A DNA stretch of 35,709 nucleotides from Mucilaginibacter sp. (GCA_016763755.1 JAESTD010000235.1:1-35709), one strand, 5' to 3'; counted from the stretch's first letter, positions 15,344 to 23,359 are shown. Numbers and translations: made by a program. Notes: generated by a model from the sequence alone, not told the origin.

Positions 15344-16699
15344 ATGAAAGTACACTTCATAGCTATAGGCGGCAGCGCAATGCATAATCTGGCAATTGCG
15401 CTTCACAAAAAAGGTTTTACTGTTACCGGGTCTGATGATGTTTTGTTTGAACCATCAGCCTCACGCTTGAAAAAATACGGTATACTGCCCGCACACGAAG
15501 GTTGGGATCCCGAAAAGATAAGCACCGATCTGGATGCCGTTATCCTGGGTATGCATGCCCGTATTGATAATCCCGAGCTATTGAAGGCACAGGAACTGGG
15601 CATCAAAATTTACTCTTACCCCGATTACATTTACGAGCAATCAAAAGATAAGCTGCGTGTAGTAATAGGGGGCAGCCATGGTAAAACTACCATTACCAGC
15701 ATGATATTGCACGTGTTACAACATGCCGGTAAAAAGTTTGATTACTTGGTGGGTGCGCAATTAGAAGGGTTTGAAACAATGGTTGGCCTTAGCGATGATG
15801 CCCCGGTGATGATCATAGAAGGCGACGAATACCTCGCTTCGCCGATAGATCGCAGGCCAAAGTTTCATATCTATAAAGCTAACATCGGTGTTATAAGCGG
15901 TATAGCCTGGGATCATATCAATGTTTTCCCAACTTTTGATAACTATGTTGATCAGTTCAGGATCTTTGCTGATACCATTGAACCAAACGGCAAACTTATT
16001 TATTGCCAAACAGATGAGGTGTTAAACAATATGGTTGTCGGTTTAGACGTTGATGCTAAAAAAATGCCTTACAACCTGCCGGAGTACACGATTAATAATG
16101 GGATTACCAGCATAATAGCTAATGGTAAAACATACCCGTTACAGGTTTTTGGAGAGCATAACCTGCTTAACATGCAGGCCGCACGACTGGTTTGCGAAGC
16201 ATTAGATATCAACAGCGACGATTTTTATACCTACATCAGCAGTTTCAAAGGTGCGGCACGCCGCCTGGAGATAGTGGGGCAGAATGGTAACAGCACCATT
16301 TTTATAGATTTTGCGCATTCGCCGTCAAAGCTTACGGCTACTATTGATGCAGTAAGGAAGCAATTTCCAGACCGCAAGCTGATCGCTTGTATTGAGCTGC
16401 ATACCTTTAGCAGTTTAAATAAAGACTTTTTGAACGAGTATGCCGGCAGTATGGATGAGGCCGATGATGCTATTGTTTTTATTGACAATAAAACCTTTGA
16501 ACAAAAGAAGATGGAACCTTACCCCGCCGAAGCGGTTAAGGCTGCTTTTGCTAACGACAAATTATTATTTTTTAATACCCCTGAGGGGTTGTTTGCTCAC
16601 CTGCAAAAACTGGATATTTGCAACTCCAATTTGCTGATGATGAGCAGCGGTAATTTTGGCGGAATTGACCTGCTTATGTTAAAAAATATTTTATTATAA
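15344..16699 (+). CDS. mpl: UDP-MurNAc:L-Ala-gamma-D-Glu-meso-DAP ligase (peptidoglycan recycling)
   Basis: Mur ligase that re-attaches recycled murein tripeptide to UDP-MurNAc. 451 residues from the ATG at 15344 (MKVHFIAIGGSAMHNLA, the typical MurC/Mpl N-terminal domain). The ATP loop GGSHGKTTITSM is at about 109-120, followed by IIEGDEYLAS (which replaces the DE-D motif) and the C-terminal domain beginning AARRLEIVGQ with DFAHSPSKLTATIDAV. The GGSAMHNLAIALHKKG start separates Mpl from MurC (GIGGxGMSG). No murein tripeptide amidase gene is adjacent. Confidence 0.92.
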   Translation: MKVHFIAIGGSAMHNLAIALHKKGFTVTGSDDVLFEPSASRLKKYGILPAHEGWDPEKISTDLDAVILGMHARIDNPELLKAQELGIKIYSYPDYIYEQSKDKLRVVIGGSHGKTTITSMILHVLQHAGKKFDYLVGAQLEGFETMVGLSDDAPVMIIEGDEYLASPIDRRPKFHIYKANIGVISGIAWDHINVFPTFDNYVDQFRIFADTIEPNGKLIYCQTDEVLNNMVVGLDVDAKKMPYNLPEYTINNGITSIIANGKTYPLQVFGEHNLLNMQAARLVCEALDINSDDFYTYISSFKGAARRLEIVGQNGNSTIFIDFAHSPSKLTATIDAVRKQFPDRKLIACIELHTFSSLNKDFLNEYAGSMDEADDAIVFIDNKTFEQKKMEPYPAEAVKAAFANDKLLFFNTPEGLFAHLQKLDICNSNLLMMSSGNFGGIDLLMLKNILL

Positions 16700-16779
16700 A
16701 TTTATTGATTATTACGTTCTTAATAATAAAATTAGTAACTTTATTAACTATTGAGAAACCCCTCACCTAATTAACTTTT

Positions 16780-17121
16780 ATGAAGACACTTGGAAAAAAA
16801 ATTCGGTTATTGCGCCACCAAAAAGGATGGAGCCAGGAAGAAGTAGCTAAACGTTTAGATATCTCTATTCCGGCTTTTTCTAAAATTGAAACTGGCATTA
16901 CAGACATTAATCTATCTCGCTTAGAGCAGATAGCGGTATTGTTTGAAATGTCTGTAGTTCAGTTACTTACATATAACGAAACTGAACAGGATCAAAAAAT
17001 GGCGAGTGAGCTGGAGAGCGTTAACAAAAAACTGATGGATCGCGAAACAGAGGTTATCGATCTGCAGAAAAAAGTTATTGAATTGTTCGAAGAGCTTAGG
17101 CACAAGAAAGTTACAGCTTAA
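16780..17121 (+). CDS. XRE-family helix-turn-helix regulator with C-terminal coiled coil
   Basis: A 113-residue DNA-binding protein. The Cro/CI-type HTH covers residues 4-62: RLLRHQKGWSQEEVAKRLDI is the first helices and turn, and SIPAFSKIETGITDINLSRL is the recognition helix and following turn. Residues about 70-110 (ESVNKKLMDRETEVIDLQKK) are charged and heptad-like, probably a coiled-coil dimerisation region. Small XRE regulators of this shape are common on Bacteroidota chromosomes; the target is unknown. Monocistronic, closed by a convergent terminator. Confidence 0.9.
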   Translation: MKTLGKKIRLLRHQKGWSQEEVAKRLDISIPAFSKIETGITDINLSRLEQIAVLFEMSVVQLLTYNETEQDQKMASELESVNKKLMDRETEVIDLQKKVIELFEELRHKKVTA

Positions 17122-17124
17122 ATT

Positions 17125-17150
17125 ATAAGCCCACGCCCCCGCGGGCTTAT
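17125..17150. terminator. Bidirectional hairpin between the XRE and GNAT-like genes
   Basis: ATAAGCCC (17125-17132) pairs with GGGCTTAT (17143-17150). The hairpin sits exactly between convergent stops; no long T-run on either side, so strength is uncertain. Confidence 0.6.
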
Positions 17151-18268
17151 CAAAACTTGTGGCGCATTGTTAGGTGTTTTTTCCCAAAAGTTGCTCCCAC
17201 TGCTTCGTGTATGGCTATCATCTTGGCATTAAAATCGCCAACCCATGATAGCTCAAGCTCGTCGTATTGTTTTAGCGGTAAAACATATTCCTTTAGTTTA
17301 ATAAACAAGCACGATTCCAGACCATGTTTCTGGAACTTTTGCTTTGTGCCCATAACTATCGCCCGCATTCGGCTAACTCCGCGCCATTTGCGGTAAATAA
17401 ACATCAGTTTGCCCAATAGGTTCAACTTGCCGTTAAGTGGTTTTATCATTTGGTTGGCATCGGGCAGTATAACGATGAACGAGGCCGGTTCGCCGTCTAC
17501 ATACGCAAACCAAATCAGCTTTTCGTCCATAATGGCCTTCATCTGTTTAAGGCTTTCCATGATGGTGGCATGGTTAATAGGGACAAAATTTTCAAAATCC
17601 TGCCAGCCATCGTTGTAGATCTCAATAAAATCCGCCGCAAATTTTTCAAGCTGTGATGATTTGAAGTGTTCAAAAGTATAACCAGGTTTGCCCATTACCC
17701 AGTTGGCTATTTTAGTGAACCGCTCCGAGAAGGGTTTATGCACATCAAGGTGATTGGTGATCTGCTGATACAAAGTTTCAAAGCCGTAATTTTTGAAAAA
17801 TACATGGTAGTAGGGCATGTGATAGTTCATGCCATAGGATGGGGGCGTAAAACCTTCAACCAGTAAGCCCCAAAAATTATCGTTTTCGCCAAAGTTTATC
17901 GGGCCATCCATAGCTTGCATGCCTTGTTGAAGTAACCAGGCCTTCGCTGTGTCAAATAATAAAAATGCAGCCCCTTCATCATCTATACATTCAAAAAAGC
18001 CGAAGCCGCCGGTAGGTTGTTCATAGTTGTAGGCTTTTTCATCGTTCACGAAGGCAGCAATGCGGCCGATGAGTTTGTCGCTATTGTCCCTCAGGATCCA
18101 TCGCGTAGCGCGGCCATGTTTATGAAAATTATTACGGGCAGGATCAAACACCGCTTCAACATCATTATCCAGCGGGCAAACCCAATTAGGATCGTTTTTA
18201 TAAATAATGCGGGCCACATCTAAAAATGCGGTTTTATCTGCTTTGCTTTTTATTTCGATGATGTTCAT
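17150..18268 (-). CDS. GNAT-like N-acetyltransferase fold protein, 372 residues
   Basis: A 372-residue cytoplasmic protein of the family annotated in Bacteroidota as GNAT-domain protein or uncharacterised. Notable conserved stretches: NDPNWVCPLDNDVEAVFDP near the start, DGPINFGENDNFWGLLVEGF in the middle and DELELSWVGDFNAKMIAIHE near the end. The last resembles the acetyl-CoA-binding end of GNAT folds (WVxDxNxxMxxxxExxG). The substrate is unknown. No signal peptide or membrane segment. Monocistronic. Confidence 0.7.
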   Translation of the reverse strand: MNIIEIKSKADKTAFLDVARIIYKNDPNWVCPLDNDVEAVFDPARNNFHKHGRATRWILRDNSDKLIGRIAAFVNDEKAYNYEQPTGGFGFFECIDDEGAAFLLFDTAKAWLLQQGMQAMDGPINFGENDNFWGLLVEGFTPPSYGMNYHMPYYHVFFKNYGFETLYQQITNHLDVHKPFSERFTKIANWVMGKPGYTFEHFKSSQLEKFAADFIEIYNDGWQDFENFVPINHATIMESLKQMKAIMDEKLIWFAYVDGEPASFIVILPDANQMIKPLNGKLNLLGKLMFIYRKWRGVSRMRAIVMGTKQKFQKHGLESCLFIKLKEYVLPLKQYDELELSWVGDFNAKMIAIHEAVGATFGKKHLTMRHKF

Positions 18269-18346
18269 ACAAACGGGCGGGTAAGATACAAAAAAAGCAC
18301 CCCGCGTTACTGCCGGATGCTTTTGTTATAATGAGGTAACGATTAA

Positions 18347-18535
18347 TTAATCGTCGTCTTCGTCGTCGTATGGATCGTAAGAATCAAAACCACCCAGATC
18401 ATCATCTAATGGCGTATCCTCATCATAGTCATCATCTTCGTCAACAACCTTTTTCCCTGATGTTGGTTCATCATCAAAGTCGTCATCGTCCTCGTCGCTA
18501 ATTTTTTTTGTAGAAGGTTTTTTCGGAGTTGCCAT
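18347..18535 (-). CDS. Very acidic 62-residue protein, function unknown
   Basis: A small protein that starts with a basic segment (MATPKKPSTKKIS) and continues with a strongly acidic region (DEDDDDFDDEP, VVDEDDDYDEDTPLDDDLGG, DPYDDEDDD). About half its residues are Asp or Glu, and it is certainly disordered. The GCC/CGTC-rich codons follow the coding pattern of the neighbours, and it sits in its own gap, so it is probably a real gene. A basic head and acidic tail recall histone- or DNA-mimic/chaperone-like proteins, but no function can be assigned. It is transcribed in the same direction as scpB, 133 bases downstream of it. Confidence 0.7.
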   Translation of the reverse strand: MATPKKPSTKKISDEDDDDFDDEPTSGKKVVDEDDDYDEDTPLDDDLGGFDSYDPYDDEDDD

Positions 18536-18668
18536 CTTAAAAGGTTTTACGTTTTAAAACTTTTTTGAATTGATCTGTTGTTTATTGTCTTTGCACTCTG
18601 CAGCGTAAAGCGGCTTTGTTGAGAGTAAAAATAGTTAAAAACCAATTTAATAAAAATGATTTTTAAAT

Positions 18669-19229
18669 TTATTCTGCCTGCTCTCCAATGGTCGATTCTT
18701 CGTTGTTAATGTCTTTAAGCTGAGGTAGTTCGCTAATATGGTTGATGCCAAAATAATCCATAAACATATTGCTGGTGCCGTATAAGATAGGTTTTCCTAT
18801 CGCGTCAGACTTGCCTGTAATGGCAATTAACTCCTTTTCAAGCAGCTTTTGAATGGAGTAATCGCAGTTAACACCGCGTATCTGTTCAACGTCGGTTTTG
18901 GTGACAGGTTGCTTGTAGGCAATTATAGCTAATGTCTCTAATGCAGCTTGGCTTAATTTCTTTTTAGAGCGCTGTATCTGCAATAAACTCACAACGGCAT
19001 GATAGTCTTTCTTGGTTAAAAATTGATAACCATTGTTGATCTTCACCACCTCGATGGCAAAAGTATCTTGCTGATATTTTTGGGTGATGGCGGCAATGTA
19101 TCCTTCAATTTCCTCACTGGTGAAATCGCGTTCAAAGCTGGCTTGCAGGCAGTAAATGATCTCCTCGGTGCGAATACCCTGTTCAGAGGCAAATATTAAA
19201 GCTTCGATATATTGTTCGATGTTTTGCAC
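18669..19229 (-). CDS. scpB: Segregation and condensation protein B
   Basis: Subunit of the SMC-ScpA-ScpB complex that compacts and separates chromosomes. 186 residues with two winged-helix domains: the first covers IEQYIEALIFASEQGIRTEE, and the second contains LSQAALETLAIIAYKQPVTK and VEQIRGVNCDYSIQKLLEK, the family signature. It starts with GTG at 19229; no ATG is available nearby and the N-terminus lines up with the family. No scpA is in the window. The start directly follows a heptamer-repeat tract. Confidence 0.94.
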   Translation of the reverse strand: MQNIEQYIEALIFASEQGIRTEEIIYCLQASFERDFTSEEIEGYIAAITQKYQQDTFAIEVVKINNGYQFLTKKDYHAVVSLLQIQRSKKKLSQAALETLAIIAYKQPVTKTDVEQIRGVNCDYSIQKLLEKELIAITGKSDAIGKPILYGTSNMFMDYFGINHISELPQLKDINNEESTIGEQAE

Positions 19230-19234
19230 TTTTC

Positions 19235-19437
19235 TAAGTCGTAAGTCTTAAGTCATTGAGCGGTGAAAATAAGAAAAAAGGCTATTATAATGTACGTCAT
19301 TGCGAGGAACGACGCAACCTCTCCAGGACAAGCTAACCCCTTGCATTTGGATTTACTTAAAGAGATTGCTTCGTTCCTCGAAATGACGTGTAGAATAAAG
19401 ACGACTTCGGACTTTAGACTAAAGACTTCCGACTTTT
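19235..19437. repeat. Heptamer tandem repeats as inverted arms around a palindromic element
   Basis: Left arm TAAGTCG, TAAGTCT, TAAGTCA (19235-19255). Right arm GACTTCG, GACTTTA, GACTAAA, GACTTCC, GACTTTT (19403-19437). The units are complementary (AAGTC/GACTT). Between them sits a GTCATTGCGAG-type palindrome. The right arm touches the mqnC stop codon and the left arm touches the scpB start. No gene in this gap. Confidence 0.75.
19295..19388. repeat. GTCATTGCGAG-type palindromic repeat
   Basis: CGTCATTGCGAGGAACGACG and GCTTCGTTCCTCGAAATGACG are inverted arms. Same family as 627-717, 26369-26407, 29677-29762 and 34673-34757. Confidence 0.75.
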
Positions 19438-20561
19438 TAATAATCTATCACCTGCTCCTCAATCTCGGCAGGCATCTCACGCCAGTCGTATTTTTGGGTG
19501 CGGAGTTGAGGCTCGAATCCCGCTTCGCGGATAGAATCCTGGATGCCTTTGGCTGTAAAACGGTGCGGTGCACCTGCAGCCGAAACCACATTTTCCTCAA
19601 TCATTATCGATCCGAAATCATTAGCGCCGGCATGCAAACAAAGTTGTGCAACTTGCTTGCCTACAGTTAACCATGATGCCTGGATGTTTTTAACATTCGG
19701 GAGCATAATACGGCTAAGCGCTATCATGCGGATATATTCATCACCTGTTACATTATTGGTTATGCCACGCACTTTTCTTAAAAGCGTGCCGTCATCCTGG
19801 AACGGCCAGGGTATAAATGCTATGAAACCATGATTACCTTCAGGTTTTTCTGATTGTACTTCGCGGATCCAAACCAGGTGCTCAAAGCGCTCCTCAATAG
19901 TTTCGATATGGCCAAACATCATGGTAGCCGATGTAGGCAGGTTTATCTGGTGCGCTGCACGCATTACATCCAACCACTCTTTACCACCACATTTACCCTT
20001 TGAGATCAGGCGGCGAACGCGGTCGTTCAGAATCTCGGCACCAGCTCCGGGAAGGGAATCCAAACCAGCCTCTTTCATGGCGCTCAACACATCAATGTGG
20101 CTCATGTTCTCCAGCTTGGCAACGTGCGCTATCTCCGGCGGACCTAAAGAGTGTAGTTTCAGCTTTGGATAAAGCTCCTTCAGTTGACGGAACAGCGTAG
20201 TATAAAACTCCAAACCGAGATCAGGATGGTGGCCACCTTGCAGCAGCAACTGGTCGCCGCCGTAACGGAAGGTTTCCTCAATCTTGCGTTTGTAGGTCTC
20301 AATATCTGTTATGTAGCTTTCCTCATGCCCCGGGCGGCGAAAGAAATTACAGAACTTACAGTTGGCAATACAAACGTTAGTAGTATTAACGTTACGATCG
20401 ATCTGCCAGGTAACTTTCCCGTGCGGAACCTGTATTTTACGCAGTTGGTTGGCTACGTTCATCAAATCAGCAGTGGAGGCGTTGTGGTAAAGATAAACAC
20501 CTTCCTCAATGCTCAAAAAATCAAAAGCTAAAGCACGCTGCAACAGATCCGCTGTATTCAT
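19437..20561 (-). CDS. mqnC: Cyclic dehypoxanthine futalosine synthase (menaquinone synthesis)
   Basis: Radical-SAM enzyme of the futalosine pathway to menaquinone. From the ATG at 20561 it is 374 residues. The [4Fe-4S] cysteines are C64, C68 and C71 in NVCIANCKFCNFF. LLLQGGHHPDLGLEFY and LPGAGAEILNDRVR are typical MqnC sequence, the latter distinguishing it from MqnE. An in-frame GTG at 20567 is two codons upstream, but it overlaps the TATATTTG -7 box, so the ATG is preferred. Its presence predicts that this organism makes menaquinone by the futalosine route; the other mqn genes are not in the window. Confidence 0.93.
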   Translation of the reverse strand: MNTADLLQRALAFDFLSIEEGVYLYHNASTADLMNVANQLRKIQVPHGKVTWQIDRNVNTTNVCIANCKFCNFFRRPGHEESYITDIETYKRKIEETFRYGGDQLLLQGGHHPDLGLEFYTTLFRQLKELYPKLKLHSLGPPEIAHVAKLENMSHIDVLSAMKEAGLDSLPGAGAEILNDRVRRLISKGKCGGKEWLDVMRAAHQINLPTSATMMFGHIETIEERFEHLVWIREVQSEKPEGNHGFIAFIPWPFQDDGTLLRKVRGITNNVTGDEYIRMIALSRIMLPNVKNIQASWLTVGKQVAQLCLHAGANDFGSIMIEENVVSAAGAPHRFTAKGIQDSIREAGFEPQLRTQKYDWREMPAEIEEQVIDY

Positions 20562-20566
20562 AGTCA

Positions 20567-20574
20567 CAAATATA
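20567..20574 (-). promoter_or_regulatory. -7 box of mqnC, five bases before the ATG
   Basis: The minus strand reads TATATTTG (a TAnnTTTG match), then five bases, then the ATG at 20561. It decides the start codon and predicts a leaderless or nearly leaderless mRNA. Confidence 0.55.
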
Positions 20575-20582
20575 CGCTGTGT

Positions 20583-20617
20583 GAGGTGAAAGGCGAAAGA
20601 TTAAGGGTGAAAGGTGA
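20583..20617. repeat. Heptamer tandem repeat (AAGGTGA type)
   Basis: Five units of seven: GAGGTGA, AAGGCGA, AAGATTA, AGGGTGA, AAGGTGA. Very like the tract at 7113-7140, and just upstream of the mqnC -7 box. Confidence 0.7.
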
Positions 20618-20623
20618 CAATTG

Positions 20624-20714
20624 TCTGAACTCGAATTTTAAGAATTTAATGAATTGACAGAATTTGGATAAGGAAATTCCTAAATTGTTTTAGTTCCACA
20701 AATTCAAGTTCAGA
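20624..20714. repeat. Inverted repeat enclosing a period-9 tandem repeat
   Basis: TCTGAACTCGAATTT (20624-20638) and AAATTCAAGTTCAGA (20700-20714) are inverted with one mismatch. Inside, starting within the left arm, are four 9-base units: GAATTTTAA, GAATTTAAT, GAATTGACA, GAATTTGGA (20633-20668). It sits between the stop of the ABC ATPase gene and the mqnC promoter region. Confidence 0.65.
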
Positions 20715-20718
20715 TATC

Positions 20719-22209
20719 TCAGACCACCTTACCTTTCTCCAATTTCAATACCTTACTTACGCTATCCGGTATCTCGTGTTGATAGTGGGTTACATAAATC
20801 AGCGAAACGTTGCTTATCCGGCAAACAGCATCGGTAATTGCCTTAAAATGTTGTTGCTGATGTTCATCAAGCCCCTGGCAGGGTTCATCAAATATTAAAA
20901 GCGCGGGATTTTTGATGAGTGCGCGGGCAAGCAGGCAAAGGCGCTGCGCACTCGCCGGTATATTTTTTAACAAATGGCGGGCGTATTTATCTACCTCTAA
21001 AGCCTTCATCCACTCGAGCGCCAATTCGGAACGGGATTTTACGCTGGGGCGGAATAAGCCCAGGGTATCATAAAAACCACTTTCAATAACTTGCAAACAA
21101 GAATTATCGGTAGGGAAATACTGGTAAAGCTCAGGCGATACAAAACCTATTTTGCTTTTTATATCCCAGATACTCTCGCCCGAGCCCCGTTTTCGGTCAA
21201 ACAATACTATATCGTTGGCGTACGCCTGCGGGTTATCGCCATTGATCAAACTAAGTAGTGTTGATTTACCGGCACCATTCGGCCCTAATAAGGCCCAGCG
21301 ATCGCCGGGGTTTATTTGCCAGTTTATTCCATCAAGAATAACCTTGTCACCGTATTGGATGTGGACATTCTTCATGTCCACAATTTTCTTATACAGGTGC
21401 TCTGCAGCGTGGTTGGCGGTAAGTTTTGCTAATGCCCCGGTATCGATATTTATCTCAGATACGGCGCTGTAACCCTCGGCCTCGAAGGTTTCTTTATCTG
21501 TTGATTTTATTATTTGCCCGTTTTGTAAAACCGCAACGTTGGTTATCACATCCGGCAACTCTCTCGGCGAGGTAGCCATGATGATGTTGATGCCGGATGC
21601 CGCTATCTCGTTGAAAAGCTGGTTAAAATATGCGCGGGTGTTTACGTCGAGCCCGGTCATGGGGTTATCAAGTAATAATATCAGCGGATTTTTAATGAGC
21701 GCAGCAGCTATCATCAGTCGCTTGGTTTCGCCGTTTGATAGTTTGATGATCTGTTTATCGGCCAGGTGGCTTAAGTTAAGCGCATCAATGGCTTTATCAA
21801 TAGTCCAGTAAGATGGTTTATGCTGGTTTACTTTTACTATTTGCAGGTAATCGCGAACAACGAGGGCATCCTCCGAATCAGAGGAGTTAAAGCGCTGCTG
21901 ATAGTAGAGATCGGCAGTGTTTGATAAATTTTTAAAGTTGTGTTTTGAGCCGGCAAAGGCTATGAATTGATTTGGATTGAGCTTTTGCTCATCAATATTA
22001 ATGGTTTTTAAAAAATGATAGGTAAGACTGCCACCGTTAAGGCCAACATTGCCGGCCAGTACTTGCAACAAGACACTTTTACCCGCGCCACTCTCACCCG
22101 TTATAGCCCAATGCTCATTACTCTGCAATTCAAAATTAAGACAGTTGAATAATAAGTTACCCGGGAACTTCACGTTTACATTTGACGCCGAAAGTAGAGC
22201 AGATTTCAT
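20719..22209 (-). CDS. ModF-like double ABC ATPase without membrane domain
   Basis: A 496-residue soluble protein with two ATP-binding cassettes, resembling ModF/PhrA of E. coli. NBD1: Walker A GESGAGKS (38-45), signature LSNGE (157-161), Walker B LILLLDNP with Asn182 in place of the catalytic Glu, and Ser214 where the H-loop His belongs. NBD2: Walker A GPNGAGKS (309-316), a degenerate signature (IPASAQ, 417-422), normal Walker B FDEP (E442) and H-loop His475. One composite ATP site is therefore intact and the other degenerate. There is no permease next to it, so a regulatory or DNA/RNA-related role is as likely as transport; molybdate regulation by analogy only. Confidence 0.85.
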   Translation of the reverse strand: MKSALLSASNVNVKFPGNLLFNCLNFELQSNEHWAITGESGAGKSVLLQVLAGNVGLNGGSLTYHFLKTINIDEQKLNPNQFIAFAGSKHNFKNLSNTADLYYQQRFNSSDSEDALVVRDYLQIVKVNQHKPSYWTIDKAIDALNLSHLADKQIIKLSNGETKRLMIAAALIKNPLILLLDNPMTGLDVNTRAYFNQLFNEIAASGINIIMATSPRELPDVITNVAVLQNGQIIKSTDKETFEAEGYSAVSEINIDTGALAKLTANHAAEHLYKKIVDMKNVHIQYGDKVILDGINWQINPGDRWALLGPNGAGKSTLLSLINGDNPQAYANDIVLFDRKRGSGESIWDIKSKIGFVSPELYQYFPTDNSCLQVIESGFYDTLGLFRPSVKSRSELALEWMKALEVDKYARHLLKNIPASAQRLCLLARALIKNPALLIFDEPCQGLDEHQQQHFKAITDAVCRISNVSLIYVTHYQHEIPDSVSKVLKLEKGKVV

Positions 22210-22436
22210 AGCGCTGAAATTAGTATAATCTTTATCATAATCATGTTAAAGTGGTATTTTAAACAACTTCATCGCCTGATTTTTTTACTTTACTCACTTT
22301 TTTCAATAGTTATCAACATTGATTGCTTTTTAATAGAAACTATTGATAGCTTAGTATTACCCTATGATTGATTGAGGATTTGAGTTGGAGACAAATTAAA
22401 TTTTAATTGTAATTATTAACCCCTAAATAATTTGCT
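22210..22436. other. Intergenic region without a recognisable gene
   Basis: AT-rich stretch between the divergent ATPase gene and the small ORF at 22437. It must hold both promoters; I cannot pick out complete -33/-7 pairs. No repeat of the families seen elsewhere. Confidence 0.5.
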
Positions 22437-22553
22437 ATGGAAATTTTATTATCAGCTGTAGAAGCTTTAGTGCCGATGAGCCTTGCCGCCATTGCTATTG
22501 TATTAATTGCCGTACAATTTTTACCTACAGAACATGCAGAAATTGAAGAATAA
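22437..22553 (+). CDS. Putative 38-residue single-pass membrane miniprotein
   Basis: ATG at 22437 to TAA at 22551-22553. Short amphipathic start (MEILLSAVEALV), a hydrophobic core of about 18 residues (PMSLAAIAIVLIAVQFL), then an acidic tail (TEHAEIEE). This is the pattern of a one-span membrane miniprotein with its C-terminus on one face. It lies 78 bases before the small lipoprotein gene in the same direction. Evidence is only composition, context and an uninterrupted frame, so it may be chance. Confidence 0.45.
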   Translation: MEILLSAVEALVPMSLAAIAIVLIAVQFLPTEHAEIEE

Positions 22554-22631
22554 TTGTTTTTAAAGTGTCATTTGTCCGTGGTCTGATTATTGTACTTGAC
22601 AAAATATCATAAATCTTTACAATCATCTACC

Positions 22632-22799
22632 ATGAAAAAAATGTACTTATTAACACTTGCTTTGCTTGTGTTCACCTTTAGCGGATGTGAAGTTATCGGC
22701 GGAATTTTTAAGGCCGGGGCTGCCGTAGGGGTAATTTCAGTAATTGTAGTATTAATTATCGTTATTTGGATCATATCAGCATTCAGAGGAAGATCATAA
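22632..22799 (+). CDS. Small lipoprotein with a C-terminal membrane helix
   Basis: A 55-residue protein from the ATG at 22632 (MKKMYLLTLALLVFTFSGCE). The lipobox FSGC at residues 16-19 predicts a lipidated cysteine C19. A Gly-rich stretch (GGIFKAGAAVG) is followed by a strong hydrophobic segment (VISVIVVLIIVIWIISAF) and a basic end (RGRS). An earlier in-frame start at 22590 would precede the signal and is unlikely. Function unknown. A perfect palindromic terminator follows. Confidence 0.75.
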   Translation: MKKMYLLTLALLVFTFSGCEVIGGIFKAGAAVGVISVIVVLIIVIWIISAFRGRS

Positions 22800-22808
22800 T
22801 ATCACATT

Positions 22809-22852
22809 ATCACAAAAAAAGCTCCCGGATATCCGGGAGCTTTTTTTGTGAT
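22809..22852. terminator. 44-bp perfect palindrome acting as bidirectional terminator
   Basis: The 22-base left half (starts ATCACAAAAAAAGCTCCCGG) is followed without any spacer by its exact reverse complement. GC core GCTCCCGGAT/ATCCGGGAGC with A- and T-runs on both sides. It terminates the small lipoprotein gene and abuts the stop of the minus-strand gene. Confidence 0.9.
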
Positions 22853-23299
22853 TTATTTTTTTAGGGCTATTATCTTCAAATCTATTACACGCCAGCTTTT
22901 TGGGTCTGCCCAATCACCGCCCAGGTATGACAAATGTGTTTCCCATTTGCTTTGTTCTGTTTTACCGCTGCTATCCTGCGCATTTACAGTTGATTGCAAA
23001 AAGTAAATATTGCGGGCAGTATCGATATCTGCCGTAAAGTCGTTTTTTGGAAATGTTGCAGTCTGCGGCAACAAAAGCCGATCATTTACAAAATGCTTTG
23101 CTGTTTCATAAGCTTCGCGGGCATTTGGTTTACGGTTAACGTGTACGCGCTTGTTTTGAAAAACTCGCAGCATAAACACCGCGAAAAAGCAGGCAGCCAA
23201 TATGGTTAGTACGGTCGCAGTGCGCACGTGCGGATGATGTTTCCAATGGGTATTGCGTTTTTCTTCGACACTAAGTTTCTTCCAGTCGGCGTATTTCAT
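22853..23299 (-). CDS. Single-pass membrane protein with extracytoplasmic domain, unknown function
   Basis: A 148-residue protein. A basic cytoplasmic head (KYADWKKLSVEEKRNTHWKH) is followed by one hydrophobic helix (TVLTILAACFFAVFMLRVF, about residues 28-47), then a domain of about 100 residues. In it, NAREAYETAKHFVNDRLLLP and FPKNDFTADIDTARNIYFLQ resemble small periplasmic domains often annotated as DUFs in Bacteroidota. The domain has no catalytic motif I recognise. Stop codon overlaps the palindromic terminator. Confidence 0.75.
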   Translation of the reverse strand: MKYADWKKLSVEEKRNTHWKHHPHVRTATVLTILAACFFAVFMLRVFQNKRVHVNRKPNAREAYETAKHFVNDRLLLPQTATFPKNDFTADIDTARNIYFLQSTVNAQDSSGKTEQSKWETHLSYLGGDWADPKSWRVIDLKIIALKK

Positions 23300-23359
23300 A
23301 AACGTATATTAAGCAATAAACAAAACAGAGCGCCATTGTTTTAAAATAGCAGGGCAATA

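Noticed and set aside
20562..20567. GTG start for mqnC two codons upstream
   Set aside because: It overlaps the TATATTTG promoter box; the ATG at 20561 matches the family N-terminus.
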